Part shown: positions 1 to 8,682 of the stretch, one piece after another
How the letters are laid out: each line of letters starts with the position of its first letter
Position numbering within the stretch: position 1 is the first letter of the stretch
Assembly (NCBI RefSeq): GCF_002584985.1
Contig: NZ_NUPZ01000040.1
Span: 186,001-250,000, forward strand
Length of the DNA: 64,000 nt
From: Bacillus sp. AFS029637
GTDB lineage: Bacteria; Bacillota; Bacilli; Bacillales; Bacillaceae_G
Direction: 5' to 3'
Made by a program: the position numbers and the translations under genes
The notes under the pieces: model-generated
Databases searched by the model: none
Seen by the model: only the letters and a program-made list of their open reading frames with translations
What the model was told of the DNA's origin: nothing

Positions 1-986
1 AACGTCTCCGCGAGCGATTGATAATGTTGTTCTGCTAAAATTTCTGTTGGAACCATTAAAGCACCTTGATAATGTGCTAGTTTCGCTGCATAAAGACCAA
101 TTGCAGCAACGACCGTTTTCCCTGAACCTACGTCACCTTGCAGCAAACGATTCATCCGATAAGGAGATGTCATATCTTTCATAATTTCATCTACAACTCG
201 GCGCTGCGCACCAGTTAACGGAAACGGAAGTGTGTCGATAAACTCTTGTAATTCTGCGGAAGGAATTTCTTTCTTTGTTCCTTTTGAATTTTCCCTCTCC
301 ATTTTCCGTAACGTTTGCATTTTCAGTTGAAATAAGAAAAACTCTTCATATACAAAACGGCGGCGCGCTTGTTTTAAATCTTCCTGCCCTACTGGAAAGT
401 GCAGGGCCCTTAGCGCTTCATAGCGTGGTAATAATTTATATCGGCTTAGCAAACCGTCAGGTAACACTTCGACTATACAGTCTCCATACTCCTTTAACGC
501 TTGGGCGATAAAACGACGCATCTGTTTCACTGTAAGTTTCCCTTTTACTGAGTATACAGGCTCTACTTCTTGTTGACGTACTACCGGTCCAAAATGAAGC
601 TCTGATACCGCAATCGTTTGACGATGCTGATCCCATTTACCAGTAATCGTTACTGTCTCATCTAGCTGTAACTTTTGCTTATAGTACGGTCTATTAAAAC
701 ACACAGCAGTAATTAAATAACGACCGACAAGGACACGAACTGTAAGGCGTGACTTCTTTTTCCCGTAATATTGCAGTAAAGGAGCACTATGAACTTTCCC
801 CTCGACTGTTACACGCTCATCATGCTTTACTTCAGCAAGATCTTTCATCGCATAGTCTTCATAACGGTACGGAAAATGTTCTAATAGATGAGAAACTGTA
901 TAAATTCCCATCTCATGTAGTAATTCAGATGTTTCTCCTCCGATTCCCTTTACATCTGTAACAGGAACTTGTACAACTTCATTCAA
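1..986 (-). CDS. recG: ATP-dependent DNA helicase RecG, N-terminal part (cut by window edge)
   Basis: RecG is a branched-DNA helicase that regresses stalled forks and processes recombination intermediates. The visible 328 residues hold the wedge/OB domain and the start of the helicase core. Walker A GDVGSGKT is at about residues 284-291, followed by a conserved VPTEILAEQHYQ stretch. The start is a TTG at 986 with GGAGTG about ten bases upstream; translation MNEVVQVPVTDVKG fits the family. A terminator separates it from fakA, so it is probably transcribed on its own. In B. subtilis sdaAB and sdaAA lie between yloV and recG; they are missing here. The C-terminal half lies outside the window, so intactness cannot be judged. 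Confidence 0.93.
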   Translation of the reverse strand, partial: MNEVVQVPVTDVKGIGGETSELLHEMGIYTVSHLLEHFPYRYEDYAMKDLAEVKHDERVTVEGKVHSAPLLQYYGKKKSRLTVRVLVGRYLITAVCFNRPYYKQKLQLDETVTITGKWDQHRQTIAVSELHFGPVVRQQEVEPVYSVKGKLTVKQMRRFIAQALKEYGDCIVEVLPDGLLSRYKLLPRYEALRALHFPVGQEDLKQARRRFVYEEFFLFQLKMQTLRKMERENSKGTKKEIPSAELQEFIDTLPFPLTGAQRRVVDEIMKDMTSPYRMNRLLQGDVGSGKTVVAAIGLYAAKLAHYQGALMVPTEILAEQHYQSLAET

Positions 987-1074
987 GATTCTCACACTCC
1001 GTCACATTATTTTGTTTGTTGCACTCTACCTGCGTATTCATTAACATCTGTAATCGCTCTCTTTCACCCTATAT

Positions 1075-1083
1075 ATTCTATCA
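1075..1083 (-). promoter_or_regulatory. Possible extended -10 promoter for recG
   Basis: On the minus strand TGATAGAAT matches an extended -10 (TGnTATAAT) with one mismatch, about 90 bases before the TTG start of recG and downstream of the fakA terminator. No good -35 is seen, so this is a weak call. Confidence 0.35.
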
Positions 1084-1133
1084 TAGGCATTCTAAGAGAA
1101 ACTACTCAAACCCCTTAATAAACAACACGAAAG

Positions 1134-1167
1134 AAAAGAGCCTCACTATTAGCAGCAAGGCTCTTTT
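1134..1167 (-). terminator. Rho-independent terminator after fakA
   Basis: Ten-bp perfect stem AAAAGAGCCT/AGGCTCTTTT with a 14-base loop; on the minus strand it is followed by a T-rich tract. It ends the asp23-fakA transcript and separates it from recG. The 108 bases between it and the fakA stop show nothing else. Confidence 0.8.
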
Positions 1168-1278
1168 TCATCTTCAATATGCTAGCCTTTTGAATAGAAA
1201 CTAGTAATAAACTTCATATTACTACTTCGTATTCATTAGCAAGTAAAGAATCCATTTATTTTCAAAACGAATCTTTTC

Positions 1279-2955
1279 TTATTCTACAGAGAAGATGAAA
1301 GAGTACACTGGTTGGTTTCCAGCATGTACTTCTACTTCTGCATCTTCAAAATTCTCTTCTACAAATTCAACTAACTCAGCTACTTCTTCGTCAGTTGCAT
1401 CTTCACCTTGTAGAATCGTTACGATTTCAGAATCTTCATCAATAAGTGCTTCTAGTAATTGCTTCGCAGCTCCTACTTTTTCAGCATTTGTCGATACAAT
1501 TTTCCCATCTGCAATGCACATGAAATCATCTTTTTGAATTGCTACACCGTCAATTTCTGTATCGCGAACAGCATACGTAATTTGACCTGTTTTCACATGA
1601 GATAAAGCTTCTTTCATGTTTTCTTCATTCTCTTCTAACGTTCCAACCGGATTAAATGCCAACATTGCAGCCATACCTTGAGGAACTGTTTTCGAACGAA
1701 CTACAATCACTTCTTGATCCACAACTGACGCTGCTTGTTCTGCTGCCATCACGATATTCCCGTTGTTCGGTAAAATAATGATTTTTTCAGCGTTCGCTTC
1801 TTCAATCGCCTTCACGATATCCTCCGTACTTGGATTCATCGTTTGGCCACCTTCGATAACTTTCGTCGCGCCAATGCTTTCAAATAAAGTTTTAATACCA
1901 GATCCCATAGCTACAGTTACGATACCATATGGTTGCTTTTCTTTCGATTGAACTGGTTGCTCAGGCATCATAGTAGGTTCATCTAATAAAGCAGTATGCT
2001 GTTCACGCATATTCTCTACTTTAATCTTGATTAAACTACCGTAACGTTGCCCGTAGTTCATAGCGTCTCCTGGATGCTCTGCATGAATATGAACTTTTAC
2101 AATTTCATCATCAGATACAACAAGCAGGGAATCACCATACACACTAATATCTTCACGGAATTTTTGCTCAGAGAAATTATGTTCTTTCACTTTTTCAGCC
2201 TCTAATTTCACCATGAACTCCGTACAATATCCATACTTAATATCTTCTGTACTCAATTGGCTTTGTACACTACGGTGATGTTCTGCGCGTACCATTTCAT
2301 TCATAGATGGTTGCGCCGGCGCATCAGAAGAAATTGTTTCTCCTTTTAAGTCAGCTAAAAATCCTTCGTATACAACAACAAGACCTTTACCACCGCTATC
2401 TACAACGCCAACTTGTTTTAATACAGGTAATAAATCTGGCGTACGATTTAACGATGCATTCGCTTCTTTCACAACGTCTTCCATAAACAAAACAAAGTCG
2501 CGCTGTTTTTTCGCAACTGTTACTGCATATTTACCCGTCTCTCTTGCAACCGTTAAAATCGTTCCTTCAATCGGTTTCATAACCGCTTTGTAAGCTGCCT
2601 CTACTCCAGCTTCTAAAGCTGCAGCAAAATCAACCGTTGTTAATTCTTCTTTTTGTTCAATGGATTTTGAAAAACCACGGAACAACTGAGATAAAATAAC
2701 TCCAGAGTTACCACGAGCTCCCATTAATAATCCTTTGGCTAAACTTACGCCGACTTTACCAGCATGCTGTGAAGGATTTGCTTTTACTTCACGTGCGCCT
2801 GAAGTCATAGATAAGTTCATGTTTGTACCGGTATCGCCATCTGGAACTGGAAATACGTTTAATGCATCAACAAGCTGAACATTATTTGTTAAATTATTCG
2901 CTCCTTGCATGATCATTTGTGACAAACGTTTTCCATCAATTTTTTGAATTGACAC
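1279..2955 (-). CDS. fakA: Fatty acid kinase subunit FakA (YloV/DhaL-type)
   Basis: Kinase subunit that phosphorylates FakB-bound fatty acids, feeding exogenous acids into phospholipid synthesis. The 558-residue length is normal. The N-terminal DhaL-like ATP domain shows PDGDTGTNM at residues 38-46, whose aspartates bind Mg-ATP, and MGARGNSGVILSQ near 77-89. The C-terminal part is the DegV-like half, with a conserved VAMGSGI segment. Start MSIQKIDGK has a GGAGG-type site upstream and follows the asp23 stop by 22 bases, so the two are co-transcribed. The product was long annotated as a dihydroxyacetone kinase-like protein; the FakA assignment rests on family knowledge. Confidence 0.93.
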   Translation of the reverse strand: MSIQKIDGKRLSQMIMQGANNLTNNVQLVDALNVFPVPDGDTGTNMNLSMTSGAREVKANPSQHAGKVGVSLAKGLLMGARGNSGVILSQLFRGFSKSIEQKEELTTVDFAAALEAGVEAAYKAVMKPIEGTILTVARETGKYAVTVAKKQRDFVLFMEDVVKEANASLNRTPDLLPVLKQVGVVDSGGKGLVVVYEGFLADLKGETISSDAPAQPSMNEMVRAEHHRSVQSQLSTEDIKYGYCTEFMVKLEAEKVKEHNFSEQKFREDISVYGDSLLVVSDDEIVKVHIHAEHPGDAMNYGQRYGSLIKIKVENMREQHTALLDEPTMMPEQPVQSKEKQPYGIVTVAMGSGIKTLFESIGATKVIEGGQTMNPSTEDIVKAIEEANAEKIIILPNNGNIVMAAEQAASVVDQEVIVVRSKTVPQGMAAMLAFNPVGTLEENEENMKEALSHVKTGQITYAVRDTEIDGVAIQKDDFMCIADGKIVSTNAEKVGAAKQLLEALIDEDSEIVTILQGEDATDEEVAELVEFVEENFEDAEVEVHAGNQPVYSFIFSVE

Positions 2956-2977
2956 AGATTTTCCTCCTTAATGCACA

Positions 2978-3340
2978 TTACAAGTTTATTACTTTAACTC
3001 CTTGTACGTAGATGTTTACAGAATCTACTGCTAGTCCTACAGTTTGGTCTAATGTATATTTCACTTTCGTCTGCACGTTATGTGCTACTTCTGAAATTTT
3101 CGTACCATAGCTCACAATAATATACATATCAATATGTACTTCATCTTCATCTTTACGAACAATAACACCTCTAGTGAAATTTTCTTTTCGTAAAATGTCT
3201 GTTAATCCATCTTTTAACTGATTTTTTGATGCCATACCTACGATACCGTAGCAATCTACCGCGGCACCTCCAGCAATCGTTGCAATTACATCTGTACTAA
3301 TATCAATTTGACCGTACTTCGTTTTAATTTCAATTGACAT
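2978..3340 (-). CDS. asp23: Asp23/Gls24 family envelope stress protein (YloU)
   Basis: Small 120-residue Asp23/Gls24-family protein. The family shares alternating charged and hydrophobic stretches, here GGAAVDCYGIVGMASKNQ and SYGTKISEVAHNVQTKV. In staphylococci Asp23 is membrane-associated and linked to envelope stress. B. subtilis yloU sits in the same place, directly before the fatty-acid kinase gene, and that neighbourhood is conserved here. A strong GGGGG ribosome site precedes ATG. No enzyme motif is visible, so the exact role is unknown. Expression probably starts from the repeat-rich region shared with rpmB. Confidence 0.85.
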   Translation of the reverse strand: MSIEIKTKYGQIDISTDVIATIAGGAAVDCYGIVGMASKNQLKDGLTDILRKENFTRGVIVRKDEDEVHIDMYIIVSYGTKISEVAHNVQTKVKYTLDQTVGLAVDSVNIYVQGVKVINL

Positions 3341-3491
3341 CTCGTTTCCCCCTTCATAAATGGTGAAAGTGAGCTAGACTACTTTAGTTACTATCATATA
3401 ATCTTTTTAAAGAAAATTCCATCGTTCTTTCTTTTCACTCTCATATTTTATGTTTTAAATTAAACTTTATTATGATGAGCAAAATAGTCCA

Positions 3492-3521
3492 TTGTTATTA
3501 TACAACATGTACCACTATAAT
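3492..3521 (+). promoter_or_regulatory. Possible promoter toward rpmB
   Basis: TTGTTA (3492-3497) and a consensus TATAAT (3516-3521) are separated by 18 bases. The start would fall at the edge of the first direct repeat and leave a leader of about 190 bases ahead of rpmB. Confidence 0.4.
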
Positions 3522-3522
3522 A

Positions 3523-3592
3523 TGTCAAGCAATTTTTCTTGATTTGAACTTTTCTTCATTGACATATAGTGTCAAGTAATTTTTCTTGATTT
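3523..3592 (+). repeat. Two 23-base direct repeats 47 bases apart upstream of rpmB
   Basis: Copies at 3523-3545 and 3570-3592 differ at one base (TGTCAAGC versus TGTCAAGT, then AATTTTTCTTGATTT). Each contains TCAAG and CTTGA arms, so each could fold into a small hairpin. The second copy also shares a TTGACA/TGTCAA inverted repeat at 3559-3575. Function unknown; a protein site or leader-RNA element is possible. Confidence 0.75.
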
Positions 3593-3716
3593 CTTTTTTC
3601 TACAGTGTTGCATTCTCTTTTTAGTTGTGTTAAATTATAGTAGTGTTTTTAGCATCGCAAAAAAGACTAACATTGAAAAATTACGTATGGTAAGGTATCA
3701 AGGGAGGGAAATATAA

Positions 3717-3905
3717 ATGGCTCGTGTTTGTGCTATCACTGGAAGAAAAGCTCGTTCTGGTAACTCTCGTTCTCACGCAATGAACGCTACAAAACGTAAA
3801 TGGGGCGCTAACCTTCAAAAAGTTCGCGTACGCATCGACGGAAAAGTTCAACGTGTTTACGTTTCTGCTAGAGCATTAAAATCTGGCAAAATCGAACGTG
3901 TTTAA
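3717..3905 (+). CDS. rpmB: 50S ribosomal protein L28
   Basis: Large-subunit ribosomal protein of 62 residues, normal length. Signature [22 protein letters not shown] near residues 18-39 and C-terminal [10 protein letters not shown] are typical of L28. Only one cysteine (Cys5) is present, so this is the zinc-free form common in Bacillus. GGGAGGG lies eight bases before ATG. The gene is monocistronic: it reads opposite to its neighbours and is closed by a strong terminator. Codons are of the highly expressed type. Confidence 0.98.
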
Positions 3906-3911
3906 TAATAA

Positions 3912-3938
3912 AAAAAAGAGCCGCTAGGCTCTTTTTTT
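3912..3938 (+). terminator. Terminator of rpmB
   Basis: AAAAAAGAGCC/GGCTCTTTTTT stem with a GCTA tetraloop and a T tract, seven bases after the rpmB stop. An A tract on the other side would let it work both ways. Confidence 0.9.
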
Positions 3939-3951
3939 ACTATACCAATGG

Positions 3952-3978
3952 AAAAAGCACCGGTAATAGGTGCTTTTT
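3952..3978 (-). terminator. Terminator of spoVM
   Basis: Ten-bp stem AAAAAGCACC/GGTGCTTTTT with a seven-base loop and T tract on the minus strand, immediately after the spoVM stop at 3979. Confidence 0.85.
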
Positions 3979-4059
3979 TTAATCTTTTTTGAAGGTATTT
4001 AACATTGCACGAACAATTCCACCAAGAAATTTAGGTAACTTAATTGTATAAAATCTCAT
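3979..4059 (-). CDS. spoVM: Stage V sporulation protein M (SpoVM), 26 aa
   Basis: Tiny amphipathic peptide that marks the convex forespore membrane and anchors SpoIVA during spore-coat assembly. The reading frame encodes 26 residues beginning MRFYTIKLPKFLGGIVRAML and ending FKKD, nearly identical to B. subtilis SpoVM including Pro9. TTAGGAGGG lies just before ATG. The gene sits between rpmB and thiN as in other bacilli and has its own terminator and a possible sigma-E promoter. It is short enough to be missed by automated calling. Confidence 0.96.
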   Translation of the reverse strand: MRFYTIKLPKFLGGIVRAMLNTFKKD

Positions 4060-4094
4060 GGTTTCCCTCCTAATCCCCATTACTCCACTTGTTC

Positions 4095-4124
4095 ACTATA
4101 TGATGTAAGGAGCAAAATTGTTTC
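4095..4124 (-). promoter_or_regulatory. Possible sigma-E promoter of spoVM
   Basis: On the minus strand GAAACA (4119-4124) and CATATAGT (4095-4102), 16 bases apart, resemble the sigma-E consensus (-35 GAATA-like, -10 CATACA-T). It lies just after the thiN stop and about 35 bases before spoVM. SpoVM is a known mother-cell sigma-E product, so the placement fits. Confidence 0.45.
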
Positions 4125-4125
4125 T

Positions 4126-4767
4126 TCAATCAGTGCTTCTTATCACCATTAATATGCCAGAAGTGAATGAAAAAGTACCTTTTTCCTCAACGAGTTCATT
4201 ACTAATACAAAGCGTTGATCCCCACTCTATTGTTTTATCTGTAAGAGGGTACTTAAAACCATGCAATGTAATCCCTTCCACTATTTCAGTAACAGGCACA
4301 AAAGATATATAAGGGAAATTTTTATTTTCTTCAATTATATGTGTACCCACTCTTTTAACAGTTATTTCATTTTTATTGTCTACAATACACATTTCTATTT
4401 CTACTTCTAAACCTTTTAAGAGCATTTGTATATTGGCTAAACCGTGATCAAGTCTTCCACCAGTAGCACCAAAAATACGAATGAGTGCCGGATTCTGCTC
4501 TAACGCCCAGTTAATCGCTATTTCTAAATCCGTTTGATCTTTTTCTCGCGGCACAATATGTAATTCATTCGTTTGCTGCCCCATCCATACTAATTCCTCT
4601 TCCGTAACTGAATCATAATCTCCAAACGCAACGGCTGGAGTAATTCCTCTTTTTAATAAACGGTACACTCCTCTATCAACCGCTGCCCACACTACTTGCT
4701 CACTTTCATATCGAGAAAAATCTGCGCAATATTCTGCAGGACCTCCCGCTAAAATATGAATAATCAT
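4126..4767 (-). CDS. thiN: Thiamine diphosphokinase
   Basis: Transfers pyrophosphate from ATP to thiamine to give thiamine diphosphate. The 213-residue product shows GDYDS at 49-53, KDQTDLE at 76-82 and GATGGRLDH at 100-108, the catalytic and substrate motifs of the family. An in-frame ATG 39 bases upstream (4806) is rejected because it lies inside the rpe terminator hairpin and lacks a ribosome site; ATG at 4767 has AGGGAAAGGA upstream. The gene follows rpe and precedes spoVM, as in B. subtilis (yloS). Confidence 0.93.
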   Translation of the reverse strand: MIIHILAGGPAEYCADFSRYESEQVVWAAVDRGVYRLLKRGITPAVAFGDYDSVTEEELVWMGQQTNELHIVPREKDQTDLEIAINWALEQNPALIRIFGATGGRLDHGLANIQMLLKGLEVEIEMCIVDNKNEITVKRVGTHIIEENKNFPYISFVPVTEIVEGITLHGFKYPLTDKTIEWGSTLCISNELVEEKGTFSFTSGILMVIRSTD

Positions 4768-4788
4768 GTTTCCTTTCCCTTCTATTGT

Positions 4789-4824
4789 AAAAAGGCAATC
4801 TGCCATTCGGTAGATTGCCTTTTT
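4789..4824 (-). terminator. Terminator between rpe and thiN
   Basis: Sixteen-bp stem AAAAAGGCAATCTGCC/GGTAGATTGCCTTTTT with one G-T pair and an ATTC loop, followed by T's on the minus strand. It ends rpe transcription and overlaps the false upstream ATG of thiN. Confidence 0.88.
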
Positions 4825-4904
4825 ACGTATTTTTCTCTATCCTGTGTAAATAGTGAACACTTACTGAACTAAACGTTTCACTAGGATAAAGATTCGTTCA
4901 TTCA

Positions 4905-5549
4905 TTATCCACGAATGACACGAATTGCTTCACCGCGGTCTTTTTGATTGTATACTGCTGATCCTGCTACAAGAACATTCGCTCCTGCTTCAACACAAAG
5001 TCTTGCTGTTTCAGCGTTGACACCACCATCAACTTCAATTTCCACTTCTAGATTTCGCTCATTAACCATTTCTGCAACTTGTTTAATCTTCGGTAATACA
5101 GAATGGATAAACTTTTGTCCACCAAACCCAGGGTTTACTGTCATAAGTAATACCATATCTATATCTTCTAACACATGCTCAATCGTTGAAACTGGCGTAT
5201 GCGGATTTAATACAACTCCCGCTTTAATGCCATGAGATTTAATTAACTGAATTGTACGATGTAAATGAGGGCACGCCTCTACATGAACAGTAATAATATC
5301 CGCTCCCGCTTTTGCGAAAGTAGGGATATAGTTATCTGGATTTTCAATCATTAAATGTACATCTAACGGTAATGATGTAATTGGTCGGATCGCTTCTACA
5401 ATTAACGGTCCAATTGTAATATTTGGTACGAAATGTCCATCCATTACATCGACGTGAATATAATCAGCTCCACCCTTCTCTACATCTTTAATCTCTTCCC
5501 CTAATTTGGAAAAATCTGCTGATAAAATCGATGGCGCAATTTTAATCAT
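4905..5549 (-). CDS. rpe: Ribulose-phosphate 3-epimerase
   Basis: Interconverts ribulose-5-phosphate and xylulose-5-phosphate in the pentose phosphate pathway. This 214-residue TIM barrel shows [13 protein letters not shown] at the N-terminus, [12 protein letters not shown] at 32-43 (metal His and Asp), VHLMIENP near 64, [12 protein letters not shown] near 136-147 and EVDGGVN near 172. Start ATG at 5549 is two bases from the rsgA stop, so the two genes are translationally close. Length and motifs are complete. Confidence 0.97.
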   Translation of the reverse strand: MIKIAPSILSADFSKLGEEIKDVEKGGADYIHVDVMDGHFVPNITIGPLIVEAIRPITSLPLDVHLMIENPDNYIPTFAKAGADIITVHVEACPHLHRTIQLIKSHGIKAGVVLNPHTPVSTIEHVLEDIDMVLLMTVNPGFGGQKFIHSVLPKIKQVAEMVNERNLEVEIEVDGGVNAETARLCVEAGANVLVAGSAVYNQKDRGEAIRVIRG

Positions 5550-5551
5550 GA

Positions 5552-6433
5552 CTAATACCTCGGCTTTCTCTCTCTAATTTCTTCTACGAATTGTTTGTAA
5601 TTCTTATAACGATATTCTGTAATCTTCCCCTCTTCAACCGCAGCCTTCACAGCACATTTCGGTTCAGAAAGATGTGTACACCCTCTAAATTTACAGTATT
5701 GACTCGCTTCTTTCAACTCCGGAAAACAATATGTAAGATCTTCTACCTCTATATCTATGAAATCGAGTGAACTAAAACCAGGTGTATCTGCAACTAGTCC
5801 GCTTCCAATCGCAATTAATTCTACATGTCTTGTCGTATGTTTCCCGCGTCCTAAATGTGAGGAAATATCATTCGTTTTCAGTTCTAATTCTGGACGTAAA
5901 ACGTTAAGCATAGAAGATTTTCCAACACCAGATTGTCCCGCAACGACGGAAACACAACCTTCTAAGAATGGTTTTAAAATATCAATACTTTCCGATGTAT
6001 TTATAGAAGTAAATAATACATCATATCCCATCTCACGATAGTCATTTGCATAAGATTCAACAGTCTCTCTCATTTTTTCATCCACTAAATCCATCTTACT
6101 AATGCAAATAATCGGCTTAATGTTATGATATTCAATCAGCACTAAAAATCGATCTAACAGTCCCGGATTAAAATCTGGTTCTACTGCAGAAAAAACGAGA
6201 ATTGCTTGATCAACATTAGCAATAGGGGGCCTAACAAGTTCATTTTTCCGATCAAATACTTCAAGCACATAGCCTTCTGTTGGGTTATCTGCTTGAAAGA
6301 CGACTTGGTCTCCTACAAGTGGCGTAATTTTATTTTTTCTAAATACACCACGCCCGCGACATTGTGTAATCCCTTCTTCATGCTGCACATAATAAAACCC
6401 ACTTAGAGCTTTTATAATTTTTCCTTCTGGCAT
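5552..6433 (-). CDS. rsgA: Ribosome small-subunit biogenesis GTPase RsgA (YloQ)
   Basis: Circularly permuted GTPase that checks late 30S assembly. The 293 residues run: OB fold, then G4 (SKMD), G1 (GQSGVGKSS), G3 (DTPG), then the zinc-binding tail with [15 protein letters not shown]. This G4-G1-G3 order is diagnostic. AAAGGAGAATTAT precedes ATG. It lies downstream of prkC with a 270-base gap. In B. subtilis the homologue is a PrkC substrate, which suits the neighbourhood, but that is family knowledge only. Confidence 0.96.
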   Translation of the reverse strand: MPEGKIIKALSGFYYVQHEEGITQCRGRGVFRKNKITPLVGDQVVFQADNPTEGYVLEVFDRKNELVRPPIANVDQAILVFSAVEPDFNPGLLDRFLVLIEYHNIKPIICISKMDLVDEKMRETVESYANDYREMGYDVLFTSINTSESIDILKPFLEGCVSVVAGQSGVGKSSMLNVLRPELELKTNDISSHLGRGKHTTRHVELIAIGSGLVADTPGFSSLDFIDIEVEDLTYCFPELKEASQYCKFRGCTHLSEPKCAVKAAVEEGKITEYRYKNYKQFVEEIRERKPRY

Positions 6434-6703
6434 ATAATTCTCCTTTATTTTGTATAAAGTGAAGCTGTCATTAATATTGAATGGACTAGAGTTCTTTAAA
6501 TAATCATTTCAAAACCCATCAAATCTACACCAAGGTTACTATATTTAATCTACCATCAAATTCGAGATATTATTTATAACAGTATCACCTTTATAACTTT
6601 TTGAATCATATATTTTTGCCTGCTATACCATCCACTTTGTAGATAGCATAACAGGCAAGAGTAGTACCTCATATTTCTTTATAGAAAGCGATAGCGTTCA
6701 CTA
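6434..6703 (-). other. Intergenic stretch between prkC and rsgA with a long RNA stem-loop
   Basis: 270 non-coding bases, unusually long for this otherwise tight gene run. Its main feature is the 17-bp stem-loop at 6616-6658. The rest is AT-rich; no convincing promoter for rsgA could be pinned down. Confidence 0.5.
6616..6658 (-). ncRNA. Stem-loop downstream of prkC with three G-U pairs
   Basis: Arms 6616-6632 and 6642-6658 pair over 17 bp. On the plus strand there are three C-A or A-C mismatches, and on the minus-strand RNA all three become G-U wobbles. This suggests selection on RNA of the prkC transcript sense. No T tract follows, so it is not a standard intrinsic terminator. Confidence 0.5.
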
Positions 6704-8674
6704 TTATTGAGTTGGATATGGTACGTCATTGTCAATAATCGTAACTCCATCTCTTACGATTTTATAGTGTCCCTTTGTACCTTCTTGGATGATAAATTCT
6801 AAAGAAATTGTTGCCGACTCTGTAATCGTTCTAGTTTCAATTGGTCGATCCATTTTTTGTTGCATATCTTCTTTATAAATTTCTATTGTTTGCGGTTTCT
6901 TTTCACCTAGTATAGGAGACTCATAAGGGATAGAAATATTATCGACTTTCACTGTTTTCGTTACTTTCGGCTTAGGCCCCTCTGAAATGATAATCGTCAC
7001 TTTATCTCCTTCTTTTAACGGTGTTCCCGGTTTTGGAAATTGTGAAATTACAAGCCCTTTATCGACAGTATCTGAATACTCTCGTTTTATATCTGGGGTT
7101 AGTTTTCGCTCATTCAAATAACCATTTACGCTATTTTCAGTCCATCCTGAAAAATCACCTGGTCTAATTTGATAAGGACCTTTACTCACCCAAATTTTCA
7201 GTTCTTGCTCTGCCTCTACTACCATTTGGTCAGGCGTCGGGATTTGCTCTACGATTTCACCTTTTGGTCGATCATTTTCAATATAATTTATTGTAACTTT
7301 TTTATATTTTTCTTCTAACTCAGCCCTTATACTCTCAAAATCTTTTCCTGTGAAATCACTCATCTTACTTTTCTTTTTTCCACCTGATTGATAGATAGTA
7401 ATTTTAGAGCTTTCTTTCACAACTCTGCCTGCTACAGGGTCTGTTTTTATCACATCACCTGCTTCAACATCATCTGTATATACAATATTGGGTTCCGTCA
7501 CTTCAAAACCTTTTTCAACTAATGTATTTACAGCTGTCGTATACTTCATACCAGCCACATCAGGGACTTTTACATCTTTCGGAATAAAGAATCCCGGAAT
7601 AACAGTAAGCGCCAATGTTATTCCAATTGCTAAAAGTAAAAATGTTGTAATTAAACCTTTGAGCCATTTGCTACTTCGTCTTTTCTTCTTGCTTAATTCA
7701 GCTTCTTCTCTTACTTGTTCGTCCACTTTACTCCCTTTTAAAACAATTGTTTCATCAGTTACATTTTCAAATAACTGTTCTTGTTGAATAATTGGAATCG
7801 CTTTTGTCGCTTCCATATCTTCTGGTATGTAAAATGGTTGCTCATTTATCCTCTCTGGATATAGCGCCGTTTCAATATCCCGTTTCATCGCATTGGCAGA
7901 TTGATATCGATGGAACGGATCTTTCGCAGTCGCCTTTAATATAATATTCTCAACACTTTGCGGAATATTTTCATTCCATCTTTTGGGAGACGGAATTTCA
8001 TTTTGTAAATGTTTTAAAGCTATAGCCACAGCAGATTCACCAGAAAACGGTTGTCTTCCTGTTAGCAATTCAAACATAACAATACCAAGAGAATAAATAT
8101 CTGATTGTTTATTCGCTATCCCACCGCGTGCCTGTTCTGGTGATAAGTAATGCACCGAACCGAGTACCGAATTTGTATGTGTAATTGTTGTTGCACTTGT
8201 AGCTGTCGCAATTCCAAAATCTGTTACTTTCACTACTCCATCAGCTCGAATTAAAATATTGTGCGGCTTTATATCTCGATGCACAATCTCAAAATGATGG
8301 GCGTGTGCCATGGCGGACGTTAACTGCTCCATTATATCAAGAGCTTCTCCTATCGGTAACATCCCTCGATCAATTATGTATTGCTTCAATGTTCGTCCGG
8401 GTACATATTCCATTACAAGATAATATATACCATCCTCTTCTCCAACATCATACATATTCACAATATTTGGATGCGACAACGTTGTAACAGATTGCGCTTC
8501 TCGATGGAAACGTTTAATAAACTCTTCATTATTTGAATAATCGAGTCTTAATATTTTTACCGCTACATCTCGGCCGAGTATGTCATCATGAGCTAAATAT
8601 ACATTGGCCATTCCTCCGCCACCAATCATTTTTAGCAGCTTATAACGGTCATTTAAGCGTTTTCCAATCAGCAC
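6704..8674 (-). CDS. prkC: PASTA-domain Ser/Thr kinase PrkC
   Basis: Membrane Ser/Thr kinase that senses muropeptides and wall state and triggers spore germination in bacilli. The kinase domain shows [10 protein letters not shown] (18-26), VAVK lysine 40, HRDIKPHN (132-139) and DFG (152-154). One transmembrane helix lies near 338-360. About three extracellular PASTA repeats follow (about 367-570) with a family-specific tail. Start GTG at 8674 is chosen ([11 protein letters not shown] as in B. subtilis) with AGGTGA upstream. An alternative GTG at 8686, overlapping the prpC stop, would add four residues. Directly follows its phosphatase prpC. Confidence 0.95.
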   Translation of the reverse strand: MLIGKRLNDRYKLLKMIGGGGMANVYLAHDDILGRDVAVKILRLDYSNNEEFIKRFHREAQSVTTLSHPNIVNMYDVGEEDGIYYLVMEYVPGRTLKQYIIDRGMLPIGEALDIMEQLTSAMAHAHHFEIVHRDIKPHNILIRADGVVKVTDFGIATATSATTITHTNSVLGSVHYLSPEQARGGIANKQSDIYSLGIVMFELLTGRQPFSGESAVAIALKHLQNEIPSPKRWNENIPQSVENIILKATAKDPFHRYQSANAMKRDIETALYPERINEQPFYIPEDMEATKAIPIIQQEQLFENVTDETIVLKGSKVDEQVREEAELSKKKRRSSKWLKGLITTFLLLAIGITLALTVIPGFFIPKDVKVPDVAGMKYTTAVNTLVEKGFEVTEPNIVYTDDVEAGDVIKTDPVAGRVVKESSKITIYQSGGKKKSKMSDFTGKDFESIRAELEEKYKKVTINYIENDRPKGEIVEQIPTPDQMVVEAEQELKIWVSKGPYQIRPGDFSGWTENSVNGYLNERKLTPDIKREYSDTVDKGLVISQFPKPGTPLKEGDKVTIIISEGPKPKVTKTVKVDNISIPYESPILGEKKPQTIEIYKEDMQQKMDRPIETRTITESATISLEFIIQEGTKGHYKIVRDGVTIIDNDVPYPTQ

Positions 8675-8682
8675 GTTGCACT

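Larger units (their letters stand above)
3341..3716. promoter_or_regulatory. Divergent control region between asp23 and rpmB
   Basis: 376 bases without a gene, very AT-rich. It holds a possible plus-strand promoter, two near-identical 23-base direct repeats and a TTGACA/TGTCAA inverted repeat (listed separately). The minus-strand promoter for asp23-fakA must also lie here; TTGACA at 3523-3528 with TATAAT at 3497-3502 is possible, but its 20-base spacer is long. Confidence 0.55.

Noticed and set aside
4768-4806. Upstream in-frame start for thiN
   Set aside because: It lies within the rpe terminator hairpin and lacks a ribosome site; ATG 4767 is well placed.
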